Below are positions 11,822 to 22,260 of a stretch of 64,000 bases of DNA, in pieces; position 1 is the first letter of the stretch; the number at the start of each line of letters is the position of its first letter. The position numbers and the translations under genes were made by a program. Source of the stretch: Lycorma delicatula (lineage: Eukaryota; Arthropoda; Insecta; Hemiptera; Fulgoridae); contig NC_134455.1 in the NCBI RefSeq assembly GCF_047948215.1, forward strand, positions 305,864,147 to 305,928,146, given 5' to 3'. A model generated the notes under the pieces. That model did no database searches. It saw only the letters and a list, made by a program, of their open reading frames with translations, and was not told the DNA's origin.

Positions 11822-14584
11822 ATTAACTCATTTTCATCAAGTTATAATTTAATCTTGAAATCTAATATTATGATTTTGAAACATATCTGTTATTGCATAG
11901 TTTCTACTTAAATATGTATTTAAAATGTAACATTATTAAAACTAAAAAAAATAAATTCATTTGTAGACTGTGGACTTTTTAGAGGGAAGTTAGTTTTGTG
12001 ATTTAGTCTATTTCACTAACAAGGGTCAGCAACAGGAAATGTCTGGCTTTAAGTCAAATTGGAACATGTCCTAATCCTACACACCTCAACCCAGAAGTCA
12101 TTAGTCAGTAACATTTAATTGCATTTCTCATGCCAACTGCTGAACTACTTCATTCAGATTTAAAGAGTAATTGTTTCCTTAACGAATATTTAAGGGAAAT
12201 ATTTACTATAAGATAATGAATAAAATTTCATACTGTACATTGAATTTTATATTAAAAAAAAAAAATCTAATATGTTTCTCTTAAAATTCCTTAAAAACAT
12301 TTTAATAAAACTCATGTTTTAGCTACGGTTCGAAAATTTCAGACAAATAGTTAAAAACTCTTAAATTGTTTTGAAACTTTATGAACTTTTATTTTAATAG
12401 TTGTATATAATATTTATATACAAAAAAAAGCTACAGAAATGAACGGTCGTTGAATTAAAATTGAATGCAATAATGTATTTATCTGATTTCTCTCTACCCT
12501 AAAATGATTGTATTATACTTTTATAAATATTATCTGTTACGGGATCTGAAAAAAAAAGTTTTATAGTCCAGTTCGATACTTTCACAGCCAACAAATTTTG
12601 GAAGATTTTTCTAGTAATTTTGAGCGTTTCTTCCGGGTGATTCTTTAGTACCTGGTTTATTGCTGTATGTTCTATATGAAATCAAGTTATCGTGTATTAC
12701 AATCGCCCTGGGTAAATATACTCTGATCTTCTAAGGAACTACGGACAGGAAAATAGGCACTTAATACCTAGAAAAATCTAGAAGCACTACCAGGGGAAGC
12801 TTTGTTTGTCACTGTAACTGTATGGGTAGTTTATCCTCTTCCCATTATTTACCCCTTTTTCAAAACTTAGATCCCTTCTTCCCCAAGCTTTTGTTGGGTT
12901 TTTTAATATCCAATCACTAGATCCCCAAACCACAGTTATGGGGAGTTGTATAGTATTGTGTTCTTGGTTTTTTAGTGGTTTGATAGTGGGCGGAGGAGTC
13001 TAAAACTATCCTGTAATGCTGATTCTAGTGACTTATACTCAAAGCCCATCTTTTGATCAGTCGCTCATCAGGTAAATCCATAATCCTTCCTAATGTATGA
13101 GTTTTCGTAGTTTTAAATCACCGAAAAAAAGCAGTAATACACCTACCACCAAAGCTCCCAGGTAACAAAGAGGATAACAGTATGAAAAAATTAAATACAA
13201 TAATAAATACATGCAAGCACCCGTACACAAACACACACACAGATATACATCAAAGTTGAGTAAGATTTTGGGATTTTAGAGAGTGAAAATAACTGAGTTC
13301 CTAGTTCTAACAGATAAATAAGTATTCATACAGAATGAAGGATAATTAACGCTAATATAAGAAAATAAAAATTAAAAACATAGTTTAAAAATTAATTAGT
13401 TTGATATCCGGGTTTTTTTCAATTTAATATTTCAAGCTGTTCTTTTACATTTTTACATAAATCTTTTAACAATGAAATCTCGATTCTCTATGATTGTAAA
13501 TTTCAGTGAAATATTATCACAATAATCCACGAATGTCTTCTACTTGGTACAGTACACAATATTTAACATAATTTCACCAAAAAGCATAACTTTTTAAATC
13601 ATTTGAACAAGTAAATATCCAATTGTATTATTCCATATTCTGAAAATTTTAAATCAAGAAAGATCAGGTTAGAGTAGTGTAATGACTCTAATTCCGGTTG
13701 AAAATACTCGGATGTAGAGAAAAATAAAAGGGTACACTCAATACATAAGAATGAAATAAGAATAATCAAACATATTTTTATTTATATTAAACGTAATGCT
13801 TTCAAATGTTACGTTGAATATTCAATTAAAAGGTTTTACTTGAAAACAATTGACATAAAAAAATCATGATAGTAATTTTATATAATATAATTAATTACAT
13901 TTCATTTATGTGTATTCTTTCCACAAAGAAAGAACTTTCAATATGACTAAAAGCTAGGTATGGTTGAGAAATGCGAAGTAATGGGTTTGAGTTTGAAAGG
14001 GGTTCGTAATTTAAAAACGGGAAAATGGGTTTGCAAAAGAAAAAACAATTTCAACTGAAATTGCTGGAAATCTCAACCATCTGCAAGAAAAGAACTGCAT
14101 CATATAAGTGCAGGACTATCACCATAGTACACCTCTTTATACACCATAATGTACCTCTTTTACTTGCCGCTGTAAACAATTGTCACATTACAGAGCACGT
14201 TATAACAACATTTAATCAAAAATGCGGTAGCTGTAATGAAACTTTTATTAAAGTTTGTTATGAAACTCAGTATAAAAAGCTAACATCGAAAAAATTATTT
14301 TTAAGGAATTGTTTAAGATTTTGCATCTTTCCACAGTAAGTCTGTGTGTGCGCGTACTTGCTTGTAAATATAGAAGAAAACAGTTTAAATACATTATTTA
14401 TTACTTTTCGTATTCTTCTTAAATATAATTAGTAGAAAGTAGAATTAATGAGAATCATAAACCAATCATAAAATTGAACAATCTGTTTAATTACAACTTA
14501 GGAATAAATATTAGTTAGCTAAGACAACAGAGACTCAAAAAGGCCTTAACCTCGAAAAAATTCACTACAGAAAATAAATTATAG
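11822..14584. other. No gene recognised; GC-richer patch at 12,590-13,170
   Basis: Most of this stretch is AT-rich. The patch at about 12,590-13,170 has visibly more G+C than its flanks, as transposon-derived blocks elsewhere in the window do, but I cannot assign it to a family. A 104-codon frame at 14,025-14,339 (plus) has no recognisable domain and is probably chance. Confidence 0.4.
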
Positions 14585-15975
14585 GATGGGTTCGGAAAAG
14601 TATTTAGAGTAAAAGTGTGTTTTAATGGAAATGAGTGAATAACCATTTAATTTAATTTGTTTATTAACAAATTAAGGAAAAAAGTTATTTTTTTGCCAAT
14701 AGCGGCTTTATTTTTGAACGCATGTAAAAATAAAAAGATAGTTGAAGAAATTTCGTATAAAAAACCTCCAGGGTACTTCGAGCAAAATTAAGGGCGCTAG
14801 TGAAATTTTAAAATAAGTACCAAAATCACGCAGTGGTAGAATAGCTTGGAAACTGGGTAAAAGACCATCCAAATTTCTTAATTTTGCTCTTAGAAAATAT
14901 GTTAGACAGCTTTTATGTAAAATTTTCTTAGTTTTCTACTGGTAGTATTTATTTTTTCATACGATTAAAAATAAACAAAATATTGACGAAAAAATGTATA
15001 TTTTTCCATATAACAATGTTCTCTTCCAGAAACAGCAAAAAAATTGCAAAATTTTATAAAAATCAATCAAATTTAACGTTAAATATTGAAAAATGACGTA
15101 CTCCAAATAAATCTACGAAGTTGCATAAAAATATTTGTTTTTGTTGATTTTGTATAGCAATTTGTTTGTAGCGTCATTTTCATGTGTTTACGAAGTATAC
15201 TAATATTTACTGCCTAAAACTTATTGAAAAATTAAAGTTTTTGAATAACTATTTCTGCCTTCTTGAAGTGTGTTTTGCCTTACAAATACCAGAAAATATT
15301 TTCATATTTGAAAAAAACAGAATTAATAATGATTTATTTTGAGCGTTAGCCAAGGTACCAAAATATGCTTTTTCTAAAAAAAAATGCAATTTTCAAATGT
15401 TGATAAACAAAGAATTAGATAGGATATAGATATCCCTTATGGAATAGGTAGGTAGAATAGCTTAAGAACAGATTGCTAAATTGACTTCTTATTTTTCGCA
15501 ATTTGTTAATTGTTATAGGCGTTTTATCAACAACTTGCAAATTTTCATAGTAGATACGGACTAAAGGGGAAACAAAAATGAAAAATACTTTGAAAATTTT
15601 ACTAATTTATAGCCTTCAGTCTTATAAATCCGTACCTTTTTGAGATGTTTAATTATTTCTAATACGAAAAGAGTTGTGGAAGTTTATTTATTGAGCGCCC
15701 TCCAGTTCGCTACTATGCATGAAACGATAACACGATTTTGGTGCTTATAGAAAAATTTGCTAGTGACCTTAATTCTGCTCGTAGAGAAAACTACCCTAGG
15801 GGTTTTTTATGAGACATTTCTTCAGCTGTCTATTGGTGCTTTATATTTTTACAAGCAATTACAAACAAAGCCGCTATTGGAGAAAAAATAAAAATTTTCC
15901 CTTCACAAATTAAATAGTTAATCGGTCGTATCCGCTAAGGCACACTTTTATTTCACATATTTCCTCGAACCTATT
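14585..15975. mobile_element. Non-coding element with long inverted ends (foldback-like)
   Basis: The left arm (about 14585-14828) and the complement of the right arm (about 15732-15972) align for roughly 240 bp. Shared landmarks in order are GGTTCG, AAAAGTGTG, CCAATAGCGGCTTT, GTAAAAATA, GAAGAAAT, AAAAAACC.C.AGGGTA, AATTAAGG and ACCAAAATC. A third partial copy of the arm lies at about 14866-15000 in the right-arm orientation, so part of the left side can fold on itself. There is no open frame of useful length, so the element is non-autonomous. The target-site duplication could not be read with confidence. Confidence 0.75.
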
Positions 15976-16759
15976 GCAATAATTTATTAGTTTTAGTTAA
16001 TTTTTTTGAGGTTAAAATTTCTAATGACTCAGCTAATAAATAAAATTTCGTATATAAAAATATGATAGCGGGATAAATACATATAATTTAAAATATTTAT
16101 AAATATATATACAAATATATTTACTTTATTAATTTGAAATTAATAAAATAGGCAGCATTTTTTCGTTCATCTTAGTTACTTACTCTAACTTCCACAGAAA
16201 GTCATCAAAATTTAAAGCTATTTTTCTTTCCAGTGAAACTATAAAGAAAATTAGGTAGGGTCGTTTGACCATCAAGTGGGAATAAGACAAGAAGAGAGGG
16301 AGAATGTCTACTGCGCAAAGAAACATTACGAGATGTACTATCCTATTATTAAAGCTTGACATTTTTATTTCATGGTATACGAATTCAAGATTGCAACCTA
16401 CCATTCTCCCTTTTCTACAAACAGACTAATTAAATGTCACCTAACCTACAAAGACAATTCTCATAATAACAGAGGATTATTCTGAGTATAATTTACAAAA
16501 AATACTAAAATATGAATTTAAATCACATTTATTAAAAGTTCTTTCGATTTTTTGTACGTATTCCGTTACCCATAACTAATATTTTCTAATACTTACCCTG
16601 AATGGCGATTTATATATATATATATTTATGTAATACGTAATAGGCCTAATTGATAGATTATCATGATAAGACATTTCAACACAGTGTATTAATAATAATG
16701 ATATATAATTGTTATATAAACAGTACATCTCATTCATTTAAAAATATTAAACAAACAGC
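15976..16759. other. AT-rich, no gene recognised
   Basis: A 74-codon minus frame at 16,180-16,404 shows no domain. Short TA repeats lie at about 16,612-16,626. Confidence 0.5.
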
Positions 16760-18150
16760 TTTATATAGATATTTAATTCATTCACACATACATTCATAAT
16801 AATCTGCCATTAGGGCAGGTCCTGCAATAGCTGCTTCACTCCACCTTGTTCCACCCTTTGCTAACCTCTTTTTTTCAGCATATTTCCCCTTTTCTATCCA
16901 TCCATCATTTGAAATCTCTTCCTTCCTCTTCCTTTCCTTCTGTTCACCAAGCTTTCTAACGCATCCGCTAATAAACACCTTCTTTTCATACAATGTCCTA
17001 GCCACTTCCTTTTCCTACATTCAATCACATTTAGCATTTTTCAGTCCTCTCCGATTCTCTTCAAACTTCATTTGTTACATGGTATTGCCGTCTGATACTT
17101 ATCAATCTGCGCCACGCTATACCGCATCTTGAAAGCCTCGATTCGTTTTCTGTCTGCATTTATCATCGTCCTTGTTTCAGCTCCATACAATATCACACTC
17201 CAAGTAAAACATTTCATTAATCTCTTCCTTAACGGTAAGTTTAACTTTCCACATAGCAGTCTTCCCTTCTTATTAAACGCTGCTTACTTCTTGATATTTT
17301 TTTTTTAAATTTCTACTGCGGAAGACAGGTCATCAGTTACAAAGGTCCCTAAGGATTGAAATTTCTTCAGCTGCTCTAAAATGTTATTTCCTATCTTAAT
17401 CTCAATCCTGTCCTCTTTTCCATCTAATATCATACATTTTGTCTTCTTTTCGTTGATCCTCATCTCTGAATTTATAAGCTTCAATCAAGTCATCGAGCAT
17501 TTAATTTAGTTTACATGGGCTCTCCGCCACTAAAAAAAAACCACACCATGTCATCGGCAAAACGTATACATTCTATTCTTCTTCCACCGATCTTTATTAT
17601 TCTTTTCCCTTTCACATATCATTTAATTATTTTTTCCAGATGCATACTATCAGTGTTGGCGGCATGCTGGATCTCTGCTTCACTCCCCTTCCAATTCCTG
17701 TTCTTCCTGTCTTTTCGTCTCCTACCCTTACTTATTCTCTGATTATAATACAGCTCTTTTTTTAGGCGCCTCTCACTCCAGGTAATTTCCTTCTTTTCCA
17801 GAATTAGCAGTAATTTATCCCATCTAACTCTGTCAAACGCCTTTTCTAGTTCGACAAATGCAACATCCATTCTTCGCCTCCTTTCTATGTATCTCTAAGA
17901 TACAAATAAATAGAAAGAAGTGTGAAGAACATAGAACGATTACGTTTTATGTTTTTCACACTTATTTATATTTCTTTTTTTTTCAGTTGGTACCATTATT
18001 GTATCCCGGAAGTCCTCCTGCCTCTTTCCTTCTTCAGCTATTCCATTGCATAAATCTAGTAATAACAATTCTCCTGTCTCTCCAAGTGCATTGAACAGTT
18101 CAACTAGTATTTCATCACATCCCTCGGCTTTTCCTTTTTTCATCATTTTA
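16760..18150 (-). pseudogene. Non-LTR retrotransposon reverse transcriptase, 5'-truncated and broken
   Basis: Read on the minus strand, the RT begins at about 18146 with KGKAEGCDEI, VELFNALGE and EEGKRQEDFRDTIMVPTEKK. These match the early RT region of arthropod LINEs. Motif A follows at about 17,870 (VAFVELEKAFDRVRWDKL) and ERRLKKELYYNQR comes next. A degenerate motif B (GRGVKQ, then PPTL) is in another frame. Motif C, FADD, is intact at 17548-17562 within GGRRIECIRFADDM. The C-terminal end reads WIEKGKYAEKKRLAKGGTRW near 16,850. About 60 codons between the first region and motif A are missing. Frameshifts and stops separate the blocks. I leave the clade open. Confidence 0.8.
17899..17981. 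repeat. Palindromic inverted duplication inside the RT pseudogene
   Basis: The plus strand at 17907-17940 encodes KKCEEHRTIT. The minus strand just to the right (about 17940-17981) encodes the same element segment as INKCEKHKT. The two arms are imperfect complements (GAAGTGTGAAGAACATAGAA versus AAGTGTGAAAAACATAAAA) and meet head to head with almost no spacer. The palindrome sits exactly where about 60 RT codons have been lost. Confidence 0.7.
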
Positions 18151-19950
18151 ATTAACTCTTTTATTTAACATTTAATGCGTTGTACCCTTTTTGTTCTTCA
18201 TAAATTTTGTACTTTACTTCCATTCCGATATCTATTTCTCTTGGCCTTTCGCCATACTGAATTAGTAAAAATTTAAAAAAATTAGAAAGTGGAATTTTTG
18301 AGAGCAGATCTTGAAAATAATCTTATTGTAAAAGGAAAATCTAAGCACTGTTTCTAGAAACACCAGACATCATTAATTGATGAATCTAAAAGAGAAATTA
18401 ACTGAATAAGCAAGATAACAAAAAAGTTTGAAGTACGTTCTAACCAACTAAAAAAAAAATACTTGTTCTCAATTTGATCCGAATGTCAACGACATTAATA
18501 GTTTTTTTTTTAATACATGTATGTTCAAGTTTTAGTCTTTAGCAGATAAAATAATTTCAACGGCTTACTTACTATCCTAGCATCATAGCTCTAGATTCTA
18601 TTCTGGAAGAAGGAAAGTATGATAATCAGTAAAAAAATGATGTTTTTGTTTCATTCCTTGAAGTTTTGTGATTCAGGGATCCCAAAAAAACAAAAAAAGG
18701 GAGGGATAATATTCTACAGGAACTTACATATGGAAAAAATTTTAATTTTCTTGAAATGCTGTGAACATAATCTCACTTTATACTAATCTCAGTGCATGCT
18801 TATCATACCATTTAAAAATATTTCTCTAAAATTCCTACTTTTACAAAAATAAAAAAACGTATATTTTTAATTATGGCATATCTATTTGCCGTTTCTTTTT
18901 TTTTAATGTCTTCTTCCTAGGCATATCAATAGTATCAGTACCTGCAAAAAATACACTGGGGCAATATTGGAGATGGGAGAGCCGATCAAAGTTTAAAAAT
19001 ATCGATTGTTTTTAAATTTTTCCAAACTTTTTTGAAATTTTTAGTAATATTACAATGAAATTTCATCATAATTCACCTCCTACTTATGAAGCCTCTTATG
19101 AATCTTAAGTAACATTTTATTGGTTGTACATTTTTTAATTACTTTCATTTAAAATAGTAAACATAAAAAAATAAAAAACCTTTCTTGGAAGGTGATCCTG
19201 AAGCAGACGAAATAAAAATACTGATTTTTTTAATTTTTAAAATTTTTTGGTTTGTTTAAACATATAATGATAATTTTACAATAAAACTTCATCATAAATT
19301 ATCCCACCCTACAAAAAAGATATAAATCTTAGGTAGCTGTTTCATATTTAATTATTTTTCCACATGTCTGAATAACCAATGCTAGGAAAATATTACAAAT
19401 TTTTTATCAGATTATTTTGATTTTTTTATAGAAAATTTCTCTGGTGATTCTATTGTAAATTTTTTCATATCAATTAAGCAAACATTTTTAAATCGACTTT
19501 TTTACATAGAAAATTTGAAGATATTTTTCCTCTTTTTAATTTATTACTATTGAATCGTTATATTGTAAAGATATGCTGCCCAATATCAATCTGATATTAA
19601 AATAATTTTCTAGTTAAAATTCAAAAAAATTACATGAAAGTACAGAGGATAGAAATCTAATAATACTTGTTACAGGTGTACAAAAAATTATAACTCATAT
19701 TTATAGTAGAGCATTATAGTAATTCGATAGATTTCTTTGTAACTTGTAAACATTGTACAACCCTATCAACAAAGGTTGTTGATAAATATTCCGTTATATA
19801 TAAATTTTTTTAATTTAACCTAAAAATCAAAACCTTTAAAGAATTAATTAATTAAATATTATTTTTTCAACTTTAAAATTCGGTTTTAAAAAACTTATTT
19901 TATTATCTTTCCTTAGTATATTTATATAAAAAGTAGAATTCTTATTCTGT
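18151..19950. other. AT-rich, no gene recognised
   Basis: No ORF or recognisable repeat. T- and A-homopolymers are frequent. Confidence 0.5.
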
Positions 19951-20125
19951 AAACGATATAAGCTATGGGCCTCCGTGGCGCGAATGGTAGCACCTCGGCC
20001 TTTCATTCGGAGGTTCGAATACCGGTCAAGCATGGCGATTTCACACGCTACTTGCCATCCTCTCATCCTCTGAAGCAATATCTAACGGTGGTTCCGAAGG
20101 TAAAATAAAAAACGATATAAGCTAT
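19951..20125 (+). repeat. 16-bp target-site duplication flanking a SINE
   Basis: AAACGATATAAGCTAT occurs at 19951-19966 and again, without mismatch, at 20110-20125, on either side of the SINE at 19967-20109. This is the pattern left by LINE-driven target-primed reverse transcription, and its lack of mismatches suggests a young insertion. Confidence 0.92.
19967..20109 (+). mobile_element. tRNA-derived SINE, family B1, copy 2 (complete)
   Basis: The head, GGGCCTCCGTGGCGCGAATG followed by GTAGC, contains an A-box. GGAGGTTCGAATACCGGTC contains the B-box. The body reads CAAGCATGGCGATTTCACAC. The tail reads CATCCTCTGAAGCAATATCT followed by AACGGTGGTTCC and a short A-rich end (TAAAATAAAA). Flanking 16-bp duplications define both borders exactly, so this copy is the reference for the family. 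The length is about 143 bp. It encodes no protein, and mobilisation would depend on a LINE supplied in trans. Confidence 0.92.
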
Positions 20126-21958
20126 ATTAAAATAAGAAAAAAAACCAGAATTCATAAATTGTTTGAAGGAAACAAACAATATAATTAATTTATAATTTAA
20201 AAAATCAATTTATAAAATATTAAATATAACCTCATTTTGGAAAGAACAAAATTTCCCGTAACATTATAATTAAATTATTATATATATTCCGGTAAGTCTC
20301 TATTAACAATAAAATATTTCCATTGTTTGACGGTAAACTAGATAATGTATCGTTAACTTCACGAAACGTGGTATACGTGAGCAACGCCAGACTTCATTCC
20401 ATCGATTTTAGATTCGATTAGTTTTAAATGCACGCAAACACAAATACCAATGAAGTATAAGAGACGAATAAACTCTAGTTAAAAGCAGAATCCGATTTTT
20501 TTTCTAACAAACTTAAAAGAGTCCGATGAAATGATTTTAAAAATAAAACCTTAATTTTAATTTTAATTTTATTAAATGTGTAAGTTTTGTTAAAGAAATT
20601 AGTAAAATGAAAAACATATAATTATCTTTATTTTATTATGAAGAATTATGAGATAATTACGAGCCTATATTAAAGGAGAAATGAAGTGAAAAATATTACA
20701 GTGGATGGAGGAAAAAGTTTAACTATCCATAATATAAAATTTATTTCAAGGAAAAGAAGTTACATCAAACAACTTGAAAAAATAAGTTTTTCTTTAAAAA
20801 TACCAAGAGGATTCATTAAAATGTAAAAAAAAATTGTAATTTTATTAACGTTTTTTTTTTTTTTTTTAATAAAAACAAAAGCAAACAACAAACCAATATG
20901 GAATCAGTTTTGTCTGCAAAATAAATGATAAAAAACGTAACTGTAAATATTATTCCATCAAATTTCGTTAAGAACTGTTGAAACTTCTTAAATTATCCAA
21001 GAAATATTTTAAAATCTCTTAAACATCAAGAAAAACACTACACAATTAGAGATAAAAAAAAGAAATTTACGTTTCAAGAGATTATTATTTCTTATCTAGA
21101 AATCATTAAAAACAATTTTTTGTTTAATATAGATTTAAGAAAACTTTAACTGCTTTATAAAATAATTAATTCTTTATTAAGTGATTTATAATAATGTATT
21201 TATTCATTTATATATCTGTTTTCATTTAAGAAAAAAAAATCTAAAATCTTGGATCTTTTTATACCTAAATAATCATCTTTAGGTGAATGAAATTAAAATT
21301 TATTAATTAAAAATAAAATTCGTTATTATTGTCGTATGAAAATAAATACCTAAGCTTAAAATACTTAGCTCAAGGTAACTATTTTTAAACTGATAGCCTA
21401 TCACATACTACTATTCTACTAGTGGCAGTATAAAAAATTTATACATTAACCAAACAGAAAAGATTACTTTATACAAAAAATATAAATATTATGGTACACT
21501 ATAAAATCTGGGTGAATTCATTTATTTTTTATTCTTTTAGACCAAGTTACGGTTAATAATAAAGCCAAATTCATTCATTTTGGAGAAAATAAACGTGTTT
21601 TTAGTCTAACTTCTACACAATAACTTACATTAATTACCAATAAGTATAACATAGGAGAACATTATAAAACCGTAAACATTTGAAAAGACGTAGCATTAAT
21701 ATTGTTTTGAATGAGATAGTTTGCTCAAATATCTATATATACAAATTTTAATGATTCTTAACTAATTTCTTTTAAAAATATTGGAAGAAATAATTCATAA
21801 ATGCAAATATTTTGTTAGTTTTAATGAATATATTTTAATATTAATCTATATAATAAACTTATTCTAAACATTAAAGATATTATTAAAACTTTGGCTTAGA
21901 GTTTAAAATAAATTCACAAAAATTACTTCATGTTTAAATACCAGTTTTTTTTATATAA
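20126..21958. other. AT-rich, no gene recognised
   Basis: Homopolymer tracts include a T run at about 20,851-20,868. Nothing else was supported. Confidence 0.5.
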
Positions 21959-21959
21959 A

Positions 21960-22018
21960 CGCGCGCGCGCGCGCACACACACACAAGTAAATAAATAAAT
22001 ATATATATATATATATAT
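21960..22018 (+). repeat. Compound microsatellite (CG)n(CA)n...(TAAA)n(AT)n
   Basis: (CG)7 at 21960-21973 runs into (CA)n to about 21985, then AGTAAATAAATAAAT, then (AT)n to 22018. A pure CG run is unusual in such AT-rich DNA. Confidence 0.95.
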
Positions 22019-22029
22019 GTACCTATAAA

Positions 22030-22260
22030 GCAACTTCTTCAGACTGACTGATTCATCAACGCCCACCAAAAACTGCTGAAGATAAGTTGATGAAAATTTG
22101 TATAAATATTCTTCTTCCAGTGTAAGTGCACACTAAGAAAGGAGTTTTTGAATTCCGATTTTAAAGGGTTAAAATATCTCGGCAATACCTAACGGTGGTA
22201 GCATATGCTAAAAAAAAAAAATAAAAATAAAAAAGTAACCACATAGCTCGAGCGAAGTCG
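22030..22260 (+). repeat. Dispersed-repeat fragment with a SINE-type tail
   Basis: GACTGACTGATTCATCAACG and CACTAAGAAAGGAGTTTTTG resemble repeat sequence I associate with insect genomes in general (recollection only). At about 22178-22205 the sequence GGCAATACCTAACGGTGGTA matches the tail of SINE families A and B1, followed by an A-rich run. The fragment has no tRNA-like head. Confidence 0.4.

Noticed and set aside
14025..14339. 104-codon plus-strand frame
   Set aside because: No recognisable domain, ordinary AT-rich flanks and no splice or repeat context. Such frames arise by chance at this composition.
19967..20040. Possible tRNA gene
   Set aside because: The A and B boxes are good, but there is no acceptor stem pairing. 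The unit continues into a SINE body with flanking target duplication.
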